From Bacteroidales bacterium (GTDB lineage Bacteria > Bacteroidota > Bacteroidia > Bacteroidales > Paludibacteraceae), in contig CAAGHA010000030.1 of assembly GCA_900769555.1 (NCBI GenBank), positions 6,300 to 70,299 of the forward strand: a stretch of 64,000 nucleotides of DNA, written 5' to 3'. The first letter of the stretch is position 1, and each line of letters begins with the position of its first letter. Of the stretch, positions 1 to 9,642 are shown one piece after another. A program made the position numbers and the translations under genes. The notes under the pieces are model-generated. The model was not told the origin of the DNA. It made no database searches and was given only the letters and a program-made list of their open reading frames with translations.

Positions 1-80
1 TATGTTTTTACAATTGACCCTTTACGCAGATGAAGAGAGACCAAGATTAGAAACAATATCATTTTACAAAAAAGGAATGC

Positions 81-111
81 CCCCTAAGGTTGATTGCTCA
101 AACTTTAGGGG
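81..111. terminator. hairpin, probable terminator
   Basis: An 11-bp inverted repeat (81-91 and 101-111) pairs with one wobble around a 9-nt loop. On the minus strand it is followed after a few bases by a run of six T, so it best fits a terminator for the minus-strand gene ending at 331, reached by reading through the repeat element at 125-313. On the plus strand no T-tract follows. Confidence 0.5.
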
Positions 112-124
112 TCATTTCAATTAA

Positions 125-313
125 TGTACTTCTATAAATTACGATTTTTATTTCTAAATCTAATAAATTCTATTTCGGATATTTTTGAATTTGTCTTCGT
201 AATCTTGCTGATATTTACTTAGTTACGATGTTTGTATCGTTCCTTTGTAAATATTAAACAATCTAACTAAAGTGCTCTTCAAAATCATCTCGGCCTAATT
301 TATAGAATTTACC
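125..313 (-). repeat. TTAA element, full copy A
   Basis: A full-length copy (189 bp) of the dispersed intergenic element. Its ends are inverted repeats of the GGTAACTTCTATAAATTA type. TTAA lies directly outside the left end (121-124) and TTAC outside the right end (314-317). The central stem-loop is at 225-240, with five perfect pairs (ACGAT/ATCGT). Minus orientation means that the block GAGATGATTTTGAAGAGC reads on the minus strand. It sits between the stop of the CotH-like gene (331) and the hairpin at 81-111. Confidence 0.85.
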
Positions 314-330
314 TTACTATAATACATGAT

Positions 331-3315
331 TTACTTTTTAATCAATTTTGCAGTTATATTTCCTTCTGGAGTTTGAATGATAACAAAATATATACCAGCT
401 TTAAAACTGCTTAAATCCATAGAATCTCCGTTACCAATTGATTGGGAAATAAGAATATCACCGGTTAAATTGCAGATAGACACAATTGAGTAATTTTCCC
501 AAGGTAAAGCGAAGTATAATTCGTTCTCTACCGGATTCGGATAAATTGTCATGGTAGTTTCGTCTGCAGATAAGGTTGGCACATCTATATGGAATCCAAA
601 TTGATTTTTTTCTCCAAATGTTGTCCAACCAGTAATTTTCCAATCACCATCATCGTTGTAAGAGAATCTTGCATATGATTCATTACTTCTATGTAACTTT
701 ATTTTTACAGAATCTAAAATGGAAATGTTATTGTTTTTATCTTTAGTTGATAAATATAGAGATTGTTCGAGTCCCATATTGAGTTTAAAATTACAATGTA
801 AAGCACCTTGCAACGTATCTTTATCCATCCAAATAATCTTAAAACCATCAGTAGGGATTGTGGTTGTTTCCGGTTGGTCTGTCGGAATTTGATACATTGT
901 TAAATTCTTTCTATTGTTTGAGATATATAAACCACCTAAATTGTCCTCTTTTCCACCATAATTGTAGATTTCAATCCAATCATCTGTTTCTCTAAATTCG
1001 TCGACATAAACTGAATTTGAGGTGCAGATTTCATTGATAAATAAACTTCTTTTATTAGGATTGTACTCTTCATCTTTTTGATATATTGCTTTTAGCGTTT
1101 CACCACCATAATATTCATTGTCATATTCAGTGGAAGTTACTTTTTCAACTTTTCCATCTAAATAAGTAACCTCCCAATGGTCAAACTTATATCCTTTTAC
1201 ATCATTGGCAATAATATTACAATGTAAACTATCAAAGAAATAACCATTGTAATCTGCAACCAGAATTGGTTCTTCATTTAATAGATAAGAACTATTTTCT
1301 ATATTCGAATGAATATGCATTTTCACTGTATCCATTTTAAATTTGCTAACCAAATGTCTATACATGTATTTTGGTCGATTTTCCCAAAAACTTTTTATAG
1401 CTGCAATATCTTTGTCAAAATCTTGTTCGATACCTAATTTGTTTTCAATTAGGTGTTTTCTATAAAATTCAACTTCATCTTCGATATTATGGATTAAACT
1501 ATCCAATGTAGCATTAACATTTTCATATTTAAAAGTTGTTGCACAATGAACAAAGAATTTTGTTATGAATTTTTCTTGAAACTTAGGATATTTCAAGATT
1601 GCACCTAACATTGGTTCACCACTGATTGCGTGGTTTAGTCTATTATTGGATGTATAGTTACCATATAGAGACTGACTAAATTCAGTTCCAAACATAATCC
1701 ATCTCCAGCGTCCTCCATCTTCGATAGGTCTCCAACGACGAGTATTTCCTGGCATCCAATCATTGTTTGAGATATAAATTTGTGTTACAAAATAGTTGAA
1801 CATTTCTTCTATATCCACCATGTGATAGATATACTTTTGGATAGAATCTAGGGTTTCACCTGTTGAATTTGCATGTTTTCTTATGTATTGTAAGGTCTCA
1901 TCCCATTCATTCGGGTATGAACCTTCACCGTACATTAATATTTCGTCTTCATCATAACCATGATTAGAGAAGATATTATCCTTTTGTGCTCTTTCTCGAA
2001 TGTTCAACATTCCATAATACTCACCATTAATAAATACAGCAGAAGGTTGGTATGCTTGATGGTCAACGTCCATTGTAGAATTGGCGACCAATGTATGAAC
2101 CAAACCATCCCTGACAAAAGAGCGGCCATAGTCATTTCCTGAGTTTCTTAATACAACACTCTTCCATCTTAAATTTGGTTTTTCGGAGAAAATAGAGTAA
2201 TCAAACTCATTTTCGCCAAATATCTTTGATGCATTTACTTTTAGTGATTTAACTCTTTTTGTTCGTGAGCAAGAACCATATACACCAATCCTAACTTCCA
2301 AATTGATTTGTTCTTTATCATTTGCATCAAACAATTCGAAATTTGAAGGATGTTTCCAGTCGTTATAGTAATTTGCGTAACTATTATTTAGAGGGTCACT
2401 ACATCCACTCGGAATTTCAATATTCCCATTAACTCCGGTTACAATCAAACCAAAAGAATCTCCATAAATCAATTCAGGCTCAGCTACCAAGGCAACTACA
2501 GGGATATTGATTTCTCTTTCATCAATAAAATAAGAAGCGGTGGTGATATTACTACTAATTTCCCCTTCAACAAATGCAGCGGCACGAATAGGAGTATTTT
2601 TCTTTATTATAATTTCTTCTGTATATAAGTTGCTTTTGGGTGATGGTTCTGAACCATTAGTTGTATAGTAAATTTTAGCATTTTTATCTTTTGCCGTGAT
2701 TTTAAGAGTTTGTTCTCCCTTGTAAAATCCTGGTTTTAGACTGAAGCTAGGTTGTTCTGTTTGTTTTGTCAAAAATTCACCGCCATCATTGCTTTTTCCG
2801 GGAGTCGGAATTGCAAATACACCAATTTTGTCGCTTCCATCGGTTAACCTTCCTATAGACATATTTCGATAAGTGGTGTCGTATTTTAATACATCGATTA
2901 TTTTACCTGTTTCATCAGCTAAAAATAGAGCACCATCTTCAGTATCTAATTTAAAATTGGCATGAAGAGGCGTGAATGATTCCGCTTCATCTAAATATAC
3001 CAACAAATATTGTCCGGGTTGGATTATTAGAGGATGGGCATCAACCGGATCATCATCTTCATCAACTAATGGTGTAGAGGACTCAAATTTCCATTTCGTT
3101 GGCTTAACCTCTCGGTCGGATAAAAAGTAGTTTGTTATATCTACCTCTTCTGCTCCGGAATTGTACAATTCTGCCCAACCGGAATATTGTAACTTGTCAT
3201 CCATAATATAGCTGACATTCTTTGGCATCAACTCATTGATTATAATTGATGCTTGTGCCGAAATAGCTGCAAAGATAAATATTGCAACAATAGTTGTTTT
3301 TTTTAGCATTTTCAT
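331..3315 (-). CDS. secreted CotH/lamin-tail domain protein with T9SS type A tail
   Basis: A 994-residue secreted protein. The N-terminal signal peptide (about residues 1-22) leads into a lamin-tail-like domain (about 24-150, starting IIINELMP). A chitobiase C-terminal-like beta-sandwich follows (about 195-265, with YYTTNGSEPS), then a CotH kinase-like region (about 290-640, around NGEYYGMLNIRERAQ) and a second lamin-tail domain from about 755. The C-terminal roughly 80 residues form a Por/T9SS type A sorting domain (YPNPVENELYF, then FKAGIYFV). The family is known for surface or secreted localisation. Whether this CotH region is an active protein kinase cannot be told here. It is monocistronic, with its own promoter and with the oadB terminator upstream. 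The substrate is unknown. Confidence 0.85.
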   Translation of the reverse strand: MKMLKKTTIVAIFIFAAISAQASIIINELMPKNVSYIMDDKLQYSGWAELYNSGAEEVDITNYFLSDREVKPTKWKFESSTPLVDEDDDPVDAHPLIIQPGQYLLVYLDEAESFTPLHANFKLDTEDGALFLADETGKIIDVLKYDTTYRNMSIGRLTDGSDKIGVFAIPTPGKSNDGGEFLTKQTEQPSFSLKPGFYKGEQTLKITAKDKNAKIYYTTNGSEPSPKSNLYTEEIIIKKNTPIRAAAFVEGEISSNITTASYFIDEREINIPVVALVAEPELIYGDSFGLIVTGVNGNIEIPSGCSDPLNNSYANYYNDWKHPSNFELFDANDKEQINLEVRIGVYGSCSRTKRVKSLKVNASKIFGENEFDYSIFSEKPNLRWKSVVLRNSGNDYGRSFVRDGLVHTLVANSTMDVDHQAYQPSAVFINGEYYGMLNIRERAQKDNIFSNHGYDEDEILMYGEGSYPNEWDETLQYIRKHANSTGETLDSIQKYIYHMVDIEEMFNYFVTQIYISNNDWMPGNTRRWRPIEDGGRWRWIMFGTEFSQSLYGNYTSNNRLNHAISGEPMLGAILKYPKFQEKFITKFFVHCATTFKYENVNATLDSLIHNIEDEVEFYRKHLIENKLGIEQDFDKDIAAIKSFWENRPKYMYRHLVSKFKMDTVKMHIHSNIENSSYLLNEEPILVADYNGYFFDSLHCNIIANDVKGYKFDHWEVTYLDGKVEKVTSTEYDNEYYGGETLKAIYQKDEEYNPNKRSLFINEICTSNSVYVDEFRETDDWIEIYNYGGKEDNLGGLYISNNRKNLTMYQIPTDQPETTTIPTDGFKIIWMDKDTLQGALHCNFKLNMGLEQSLYLSTKDKNNNISILDSVKIKLHRSNESYARFSYNDDGDWKITGWTTFGEKNQFGFHIDVPTLSADETTMTIYPNPVENELYFALPWENYSIVSICNLTGDILISQSIGNGDSMDLSSFKAGIYFVIIQTPEGNITAKLIKK

Positions 3316-3357
3316 TTTTATTTTTGGAACATTTATACATTTCGTCTATATTGCTCA

Positions 3358-3388
3358 CAAATTTACTCTCTTTTTTTTAATATGCAAA
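3358..3388 (-). promoter_or_regulatory. promoter of the CotH/T9SS gene
   Basis: On the minus strand TTTG (3385-3388) is followed by exactly 19 nt and then TAAATTTG (3365-3358), a perfect match to the Bacteroidetes TTTG-N19-TAnnTTTG promoter. It gives a leader of about 35 nt before the ATG at 3315. Confidence 0.75.
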
Positions 3389-3424
3389 ATTTTCTTAAAA
3401 AATTGATTTTCTGTATTTTGATTC

Positions 3425-3464
3425 TAAAAAAAGGCTGAAACAAAATTTGCATTTGCTTCAGCCT
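3425..3464 (-). terminator. oad operon terminator
   Basis: An 8-bp perfect stem (3457-3464 with 3432-3439) is followed on the minus strand by seven T. It lies 64 nt after the oadB stop, and a new promoter follows, so it ends the oadGAB transcript. Confidence 0.85.
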
Positions 3465-3527
3465 ATCTTTACACATTATAATTATTCAGCTATAATTTAA
3501 AATCGCATCTTAATCTTTAAAATAATT

Positions 3528-4778
3528 TTAACTTAAGAATGAAATCAATATACCGGCAGCTACCGCAGATCCAATAACACCGGACACATTAGATGACATA
3601 CAATAATTTAATACGTGATTTCTTGAATCATACTTTAATGCGATATCATTTGCAACACGAGAAGCCATTGGAACTGCACTTAATCCGGTAGCTCCAACAA
3701 GAGGATTAATTTTCTTCTTCGCGAATAAGTTCCAAATCTTTACCATCAATATACCTCCAAAGATAGATAGACCAAACGCAAAGAATCCACCAATGACAAT
3801 CCCAATAGTTTGAAGATTTAAGAACGATTCAACGGTCATTGTTGCTCCTACACATAATCCCAAGAATATAGTTGAAGCATTCATAATACCGTTTGAAGCA
3901 GCATTAAACAAGCGTGAGGTGTTATTTCCAATCTCCTTAATTAAGTTACCAAACATCAACATACCCACAAGAGAAACCGCATCAGGAACAATGATTGCAA
4001 CAATTGTTGTTACCGCAATCGGGAAGATAATCTTCAAAGCACGCATGTTTTTAAATTCAGTCTTTGAAGGGTATAGTTTATCTTGTTCTTTCATATTAAT
4101 CTTTAGTTCTTTCTCTGAGCAACTTAGTTTTACAACCAACGGTATAATCACAGGTACTAAAGCCATGTAAGAATAAGCAGCAATTGCAATCGGTCCTAAT
4201 AAGTGTGGAGCTAATTTCAGGGTCGTAAAAATTGCAGTAGGTCCATCGGCTCCACCAATGATTGCCAATGAAGCGGCTTCTTCCATAGTAAAGAACTGAC
4301 TACCAATTAATAAAACACAGAATATACCTAATTGAGCTGCCGCACCGAATATTGCTAACTTTAGATTTCTCAACATCGGACCAAAATCAGTTAACGCACC
4401 AACACCCATGAAAATGATAGGAGGAAGAAGTCCTGATTTAATTAATGCATAATATAGGAAATTCATGATTCCCAAATCATGAGCGATTTCGGGCAGTGAC
4501 ATTTCATAAATGTTTTTTACCACTTCTACACCATTTACAGTATAGTGAACAAGTCCTTCACCATCTGTAGCAATTACACCCATTCCTCCGCTTGGGAAAT
4601 TTGCGATCAGTACACCGAAAGCAATAGGAACAAGGAGTAGTGGTTCAAATTCTTTTTTGATACCAAGATACAATAGGACAAAACCTAATAGTATCATAAC
4701 CAAATAACCTGGCTCTGCAACAAGCTCATTGATTGCAGTCATGCCGTAAATATTTTCAAATATCTCTTGCATAGCCAA
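3528..4778 (-). CDS. oadB: sodium-translocating decarboxylase, beta subunit
   Basis: A 416-residue polytopic inner-membrane protein of the OadB/MmdB/GcdB family. In this family the subunit couples decarboxylation of carboxybiotin to export of sodium ions. The family signature GGADGPTAIF is present, containing the aspartate implicated in ion translocation, followed by hydrophobic helices and the later NASTIFLGL segment. It is the last gene of oadG-oadA-oadB, with only 2 nt between the oadA stop and this ATG, so translation is probably coupled. A strong terminator follows. The OadA-type alpha subunit encoded upstream makes oxaloacetate (or a closely related keto acid) the likely substrate. Methylmalonyl-CoA is less likely because the alpha subunit has no CoA-carboxyltransferase fold. 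Confidence 0.93.
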   Translation of the reverse strand: MAMQEIFENIYGMTAINELVAEPGYLVMILLGFVLLYLGIKKEFEPLLLVPIAFGVLIANFPSGGMGVIATDGEGLVHYTVNGVEVVKNIYEMSLPEIAHDLGIMNFLYYALIKSGLLPPIIFMGVGALTDFGPMLRNLKLAIFGAAAQLGIFCVLLIGSQFFTMEEAASLAIIGGADGPTAIFTTLKLAPHLLGPIAIAAYSYMALVPVIIPLVVKLSCSEKELKINMKEQDKLYPSKTEFKNMRALKIIFPIAVTTIVAIIVPDAVSLVGMLMFGNLIKEIGNNTSRLFNAASNGIMNASTIFLGLCVGATMTVESFLNLQTIGIVIGGFFAFGLSIFGGILMVKIWNLFAKKKINPLVGATGLSAVPMASRVANDIALKYDSRNHVLNYCMSSNVSGVIGSAVAAGILISFLS

Positions 4779-4780
4779 TC

Positions 4781-6613
4781 TTATTTAATTTTCATCAAAA
4801 TATCATCCTCAGAAACAGAAGCACCGCTACTTAAGCATATTTCAGTAACAACACCATCCCATTCAGATGCAATTGCATTGAATGTTTTCATTGCTTCAAC
4901 GTAGCAAATTACTTGACCTTTTTTTACTGTATCACCAACTTTAACGGGTGCGTCACCTGAATTTTTTACCAAATAGAATTTTCCTTCTAACGGAGATAAT
5001 AATTCATTTCCTTCGCCAGGTGTAACCGATGTTGGAGTTGCAACTGTTGCTTGCGAAGAGCCATCATTAGCACCAATTACAACAGAGTATTTAACACCAT
5101 TTACATCTACTACCACTGTTTGAGGTAACTCTATGCTATCTCCTTTAGAAGTACATTTAGATTTACGTTCAGCTAAGTCTGCTTCAAAATCTGCTTTTGC
5201 TTTTCCTGATTTATAAGCGCGATATTGTTGTGGGTGCATTGCCAATTCGAATAACTCTTCATCATCTTCACCAAGTTCCCACCTCTCTTTTTTCATCTCT
5301 TCACGGAAAGTATCCAAAGCATCAGGATAGTTGCTTTGAGGATCTTCAGTATGGAATTCACGACCTTGTTCTTTTGCTTTTTCGATAAGTTCCGGTGCCA
5401 ATTCGCCAGGTAATTTTCCGGATTTACCCAACATCATATCCCAAATATCATCCGCAATCATTGACCAACGTTCTTTTCCTTTTTCCATTTGCATAACGTT
5501 CATCAATGCCATGTTCTTAACATATTGAGAGAACGGAGTAACCAAGCAAGGATAACCCATCATTGGCCATACATATTTTACTTCATCAAATAATTTGATT
5601 AGAAGTTCATCTTGAGACATTTTAGGTTTTCCATTCTTCTCTTTCCACTTATTAATTGATTCAAGATTTGTTTCAAGATCAGTCATAAGAGAACCCATCA
5701 TTCCGCCTGGTAGTCCAGGTCCGATAAGTAGAGAGTTCATTTGACGATTACGGTCGGGAATATAACATCCAAGGAAGTCGTCCATCATCTCTTGAATTAA
5801 TGTGCGAGCCTCCATATAGGCTTCCATATTAATTTCTTTAACTTTAAATCCTGCATCTTTTAACATTGCTTGAACTGCAATAATATCAGCATGACCTGTA
5901 CCCCAAGATAGCGGTTCCATTCCGACATCTACATAATCACATCCTGCTTGGCAAACTTCTAAGATAGAGGCCATATTAAATCCTGGACCCGCATGACTAT
6001 GATATTGGATTGTAATATCTTTTATAGCTTTGATGTTACGAGTAAGTTCTCCTAAGAAAGCCGGGCGACCGATTCCGGCCATATCCTTCAAGCAAATTTC
6101 ATCACAACCTGCTTCAATTAATTCTTTTGCCATATTTGTATAGTACTCAACTGTATGAATAGGAGAGTAGGTAATACAAAGACAACATTGAGAAATCATA
6201 CCACCCTCATGTGCGTATGCAATTGAAGGGATAATATTTCTAGTATCATTTAATCCACAGAAAGTACGAGTAATATCAGTACCTTGTTTCTTTTTTACCT
6301 TGTAAAATAATTTTCTAACGTCTGCAGGAACCGGACTCATTCTTAATCCATTCAATGCACGATCTAACATATGAGTTTGGATACCAGCTTCGTGAAATGG
6401 TTTAGTCCATTCTCTAACCGCTTTATTAGGATTTTCACCGAATAGTAGATTTACTTGTTCAAATCCTCCACCATTTGTTTCTACTCTGTCAAAACACCCC
6501 ATTTTAATTATTGCAGGTGCTACCTTTACTAGTTGGTCAACTCGAGGAACATACTTTCCCGCTGCTTGCCACATATCTCTAAATACGAGACTGAATTTTA
6601 CTTCTTTCGCCAT
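4781..6613 (-). CDS. oadA: oxaloacetate decarboxylase alpha subunit, biotinylated
   Basis: A 610-residue cytoplasmic carboxyltransferase. It has an HMGL-like TIM barrel (about 1-280), the conserved PYC/OADA domain (about 300-460), and a C-terminal biotinyl domain (about 540-610). Visible catalytic features are the metal-binding aspartate in FRD (residue 13), Lys176 in CLKDMAG, and the HSH metal ligands at 205-207. The biotin-accepting lysine is Lys576 in EAMKTFNAI. The usual methionine after that lysine is replaced by threonine. The enzyme transfers the carboxyl group of oxaloacetate to biotin for OadB to decarboxylate. A PycB-like role is possible by sequence, but the flanking oadG and oadB favour the sodium pump. 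The oadG stop lies 9 nt upstream. Confidence 0.93.
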   Translation of the reverse strand: MAKEVKFSLVFRDMWQAAGKYVPRVDQLVKVAPAIIKMGCFDRVETNGGGFEQVNLLFGENPNKAVREWTKPFHEAGIQTHMLDRALNGLRMSPVPADVRKLFYKVKKKQGTDITRTFCGLNDTRNIIPSIAYAHEGGMISQCCLCITYSPIHTVEYYTNMAKELIEAGCDEICLKDMAGIGRPAFLGELTRNIKAIKDITIQYHSHAGPGFNMASILEVCQAGCDYVDVGMEPLSWGTGHADIIAVQAMLKDAGFKVKEINMEAYMEARTLIQEMMDDFLGCYIPDRNRQMNSLLIGPGLPGGMMGSLMTDLETNLESINKWKEKNGKPKMSQDELLIKLFDEVKYVWPMMGYPCLVTPFSQYVKNMALMNVMQMEKGKERWSMIADDIWDMMLGKSGKLPGELAPELIEKAKEQGREFHTEDPQSNYPDALDTFREEMKKERWELGEDDEELFELAMHPQQYRAYKSGKAKADFEADLAERKSKCTSKGDSIELPQTVVVDVNGVKYSVVIGANDGSSQATVATPTSVTPGEGNELLSPLEGKFYLVKNSGDAPVKVGDTVKKGQVICYVEAMKTFNAIASEWDGVVTEICLSSGASVSEDDILMKIK

Positions 6614-6622
6614 GTTTTATCG

Positions 6623-6880
6623 TTATATTTTTTCTATTTTTTCTACTTTGCCTTTCCCATTTGTCATTTTTGCCACAGCAACTTGAATTGCTTGAACTAC
6701 ACTAGGTTCAATTGATGTTGATTTGTTTTCTGTGTTTGAAATTTTTGATTCCTCTTCTGGAATATACTTATTAATAACTCTGATCAATAAGTTTCCTAGT
6801 AAGATAACTAGTAGTAGTACCGAAAAGACGGTTGACATACCAATTATCATTAATTGTAATGCTTCTAATAACTTTTCCAT
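6623..6880 (-). CDS. oadG: oxaloacetate decarboxylase gamma subunit
   Basis: A small 85-residue protein with one N-terminal transmembrane helix (about residues 10-36, rich in L, I and V) and a charged cytoplasmic tail. This is the layout of OadG/MmdD subunits, which tether and stabilise the alpha and beta subunits. Its length and its position as first gene, 9 nt before oadA, support the call. The sequence itself is weakly conserved in this family, so context carries much of the weight. Confidence 0.85.
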   Translation of the reverse strand: MEKLLEALQLMIIGMSTVFSVLLLVILLGNLLIRVINKYIPEEESKISNTENKSTSIEPSVVQAIQVAVAKMTNGKGKVEKIEKI

Positions 6881-6906
6881 TTTATATTTTCTTTCTATTT
6901 TGATAC

Positions 6907-6914
6907 CAAAGATA
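6907..6914 (-). promoter_or_regulatory. oad operon promoter, -7 box
   Basis: TATCTTTG on the minus strand, 27 nt before the oadG ATG, matches the Bacteroidetes -7 box TAnnTTTG. No clear -33 TTTG is seen at the expected distance. Confidence 0.5.
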
Positions 6915-6973
6915 ATATGCTCACTCTAATTTTTTTCTCTTTTTTTTGTTTTTTTTCAAAAAAGATTCTTTTT

Positions 6974-8257
6974 TTACAAAAATAGGAACAATAAAAATAT
7001 GTTTATTATACAAATCGTACTGAATCCTATTAGTAATGGTTTAAGTATGATTTTTTTAGAGAAAAATATGCAATATAACATTTTTACAATATTATTGCTG
7101 ATGATGGCTTGAAATGCTGCTTGCATTAACAAGGTTTCTTCAACATTATAGTTTGATTGGAATAGATTTATCAAGAATGGATTTATATCTGTTACTCCCA
7201 CCATTATTGACAATGTCATTAGACCGCTATCTCCAAAATAAATCAATGTATAATGAGTAATTAATGTAAAGGCGATAAATAATGATGCAAAAATAAGTGC
7301 AACTTTAAATTCAAGAGGATTACTCTCTTTATAATCCTCCTCTGTTATTTTGTCTATTTTACCTTGTTTGTTTTTGTAGTAAAAGAAAAATAGAATGGAC
7401 AATACTGCACAAAATGCAAACATTATTAAAAATATATGGCAATATTTTTTCAATAAATCGAGATTAAATATTCCCAATAAAATCATGAATTTTAAATACA
7501 TCATTGTTATTGCACAAAAGATGGCAGAGATGTATTGGAATTTATTGTTTTCGGCTTTTACCACTTTTTTTGCAAGAATGATGCAGGTTGCCGTACTACT
7601 ATAGACTCCTCCTAATATACCCGATACGATAATTCCCGAATCTTTAAAAATATATTTCTTGAGAAGGTAACTTATGTATGAAATTCCGGAAATAACTACG
7701 GTGGCTAACCATATACTATAAGGGGTAAGTCCGGTGCCTACTATGATTTCTGTTCGTGGAAGTATTGGAAGTATTACGCCACAAATGATTAAAAACTTAG
7801 CTAGATTAATAAATTCCTCATCCTGCATTGTTTTTGTGAATTGGATGAATTTATGTTTCATTTCCGTTAAAATCAAGACTGTTACCACAATTAAAACAGA
7901 AACCCACAAAGGTTTCATGTATATAATAGGGGGGAGTCCGTATGTAACGAATGCAATCATTATGGATGTTATTCCATACCTTTTTAATTTAAATATTTTA
8001 TGAACATAACTTATTGCTAATATGATAACGATGGAGATACCTCCACACAGATAGAGAATCAATTTTGTCGGGTCTAAAAGATAGAGGATATAACCTAAAA
8101 TACCGATTAATGTAAATGTACGGTCAGACCCGAATGAGTTATAACCGTCTTCTTTTAGGTATAACTTTCTTTGTGATAGACCAATAACCAATGAATAAAG
8201 AGTTATTAGAATAAAATTCTTTAGGTCTAGGGGCATCAATTCTAGTATCTCGTTCAT
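6974..8257 (-). CDS. MgtC/SapB-DUF4010 family membrane protein
   Basis: A 427-residue, very hydrophobic protein with about 12 predicted membrane segments. The N-terminal part, with an FGSDRTFTLIGILGY segment, resembles the MgtC/SapB domain. The C-terminal part, with a GGVYSSTATCIILAKK segment, resembles DUF4010. Proteins of this architecture are uncharacterised inner-membrane proteins, sometimes placed with transporters or metal homeostasis. The stop lies about 90 nt upstream of the oad promoter. The start is 19 nt after the der stop, so it may be co-transcribed with der. No function is assigned. Confidence 0.75.
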   Translation of the reverse strand: MNEILELMPLDLKNFILITLYSLVIGLSQRKLYLKEDGYNSFGSDRTFTLIGILGYILYLLDPTKLILYLCGGISIVIILAISYVHKIFKLKRYGITSIMIAFVTYGLPPIIYMKPLWVSVLIVVTVLILTEMKHKFIQFTKTMQDEEFINLAKFLIICGVILPILPRTEIIVGTGLTPYSIWLATVVISGISYISYLLKKYIFKDSGIIVSGILGGVYSSTATCIILAKKVVKAENNKFQYISAIFCAITMMYLKFMILLGIFNLDLLKKYCHIFLIMFAFCAVLSILFFFYYKNKQGKIDKITEEDYKESNPLEFKVALIFASLFIAFTLITHYTLIYFGDSGLMTLSIMVGVTDINPFLINLFQSNYNVEETLLMQAAFQAIISNNIVKMLYCIFFSKKIILKPLLIGFSTICIINIFLLFLFL

Positions 8258-8276
8258 ACTATATTAAATTCAATAA

Positions 8277-9590
8277 TTATTTTTGTCTGATAAATATGTT
8301 TATCGGTGTACCACTAAAATTCCACTCTGCTCGCAGTTTATTCTCCAAGAATCTTTTGTAAGGTTCTTTTACATACTGCGGTAGGTTTGCGTAGAATACA
8401 AATGATGGGATTTGTGTATCAGGTAATTGTGTTACATACTTAATCTTGATGTATTTACCCTTCGTTGCAGGAGGAGGGTAGTTTTCAATTAACGGTAAGA
8501 AAAATTCATTTAGTTTACTAGTGGAAATTTTTCTTTTCTTGTTTTCATATACTTCCATGGCAGATTCAACCACTTTCAAAATTCTTTGTTTTGTGATTGC
8601 AGAAGTAAAAATGATTGGAAAATCTGTGAATGGCGAAAGTCTTTCTCTAATAGCTTTTTCTACTGTTAGGGTACTTTTAGAGTCTTTATTGGTAATTAGA
8701 TCCCATTTGTTTACGCAGATCACGATTCCTTTTTTGTTTCTTTGTATAAGTTGTACAATGTTCATATCTTGTGCTTCTATGCCTCTAGTTGCATCAATCA
8801 TTAAGATACAAACGTCCGAACTCTCAATGGAGCGAATAGAACGAATTACAGAGAAGTACTCTAAATCTTCTGTCACTTTCCCTTTTTTTCTAATTCCCGC
8901 TGTGTCAACAAGGTAAAAATCATATCCGAATTTAGTGTATCGAGTATTTATACTGTCTCTTGTTGTTCCTGCTATATCTGTTACAATGTAGCGGTCTTCT
9001 CCCATAAAGGCATTGATAATGGATGATTTTCCGGCGTTAGGACGGCCCACTACAGCAAATTTTGGCAACTCTTCATCCATCTCTTCCTCTTGTTTTTTTG
9101 GCAATTTATCAATGATTATATCCAATAAATCACCGGTTCCGGATCCTGAAATTGAAGATACACAATAAGGTTCTCCCAATCCGAATTTATAAAATTCAGC
9201 CGAATAGTATTGTAATGATGTATTATCTACTTTATTACAAACCAATACAACCTCTTTTTTAGAAGAACGTAATATTTGAGCCACACTTTCATCTAAATCG
9301 GTAATACCATTTTGCACATCCACTACAAATAGTATAACGTCAGCCTCTTCTATAGCAATTTTTACCTGTTTTCTAATCTCTTCTTCAAATATATCATCAG
9401 AATTAACAACCCATCCCCCTGTATCTACGATGGAAAATTCTTTTCCATTCCAATCAACTTTTCCATATTGACGGTCTCGCGTTGTTCCTGCTTCCTCATT
9501 GACAATAGCATTGCGAGTTTGTGTTAAACGATTAAAAAGGGTTGATTTTCCTACATTGGGTCGACCAACTATTGCTACTAAATTACTCAT
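8277..9590 (-). CDS. der: ribosome assembly GTPase Der (EngA)
   Basis: A 437-residue double-GTPase. The first P-loop is GRPNVGKS (residues 9-16) with DTGG and NKVD motifs. The second P-loop is GRPNAGKS (182-189) with DTAG and NKWD motifs. A C-terminal KH-like domain follows, and the protein has the usual family length. Der acts in 50S ribosomal subunit maturation. It lies about 50 nt downstream of era on the same strand, so the two ribosome-biogenesis GTPases may share a transcript. Confidence 0.97.
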   Translation of the reverse strand: MSNLVAIVGRPNVGKSTLFNRLTQTRNAIVNEEAGTTRDRQYGKVDWNGKEFSIVDTGGWVVNSDDIFEEEIRKQVKIAIEEADVILFVVDVQNGITDLDESVAQILRSSKKEVVLVCNKVDNTSLQYYSAEFYKFGLGEPYCVSSISGSGTGDLLDIIIDKLPKKQEEEMDEELPKFAVVGRPNAGKSSIINAFMGEDRYIVTDIAGTTRDSINTRYTKFGYDFYLVDTAGIRKKGKVTEDLEYFSVIRSIRSIESSDVCILMIDATRGIEAQDMNIVQLIQRNKKGIVICVNKWDLITNKDSKSTLTVEKAIRERLSPFTDFPIIFTSAITKQRILKVVESAMEVYENKKRKISTSKLNEFFLPLIENYPPPATKGKYIKIKYVTQLPDTQIPSFVFYANLPQYVKEPYKRFLENKLRAEWNFSGTPINIFIRQK

Positions 9591-9642
9591 AGAATTCTCT
9601 GCTTTATTATTTTTCTTCTGTTATTCTTAAATGATTTTATTA

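Noticed and set aside
1..33. Frame ending in TGA at 31-33 on the plus strand, possible C-terminus of a gene starting upstream of the window
   Set aside because: Only ten codons are visible, with no recognisable motif. The nearby hairpin has its T-tract on the minus-strand side.
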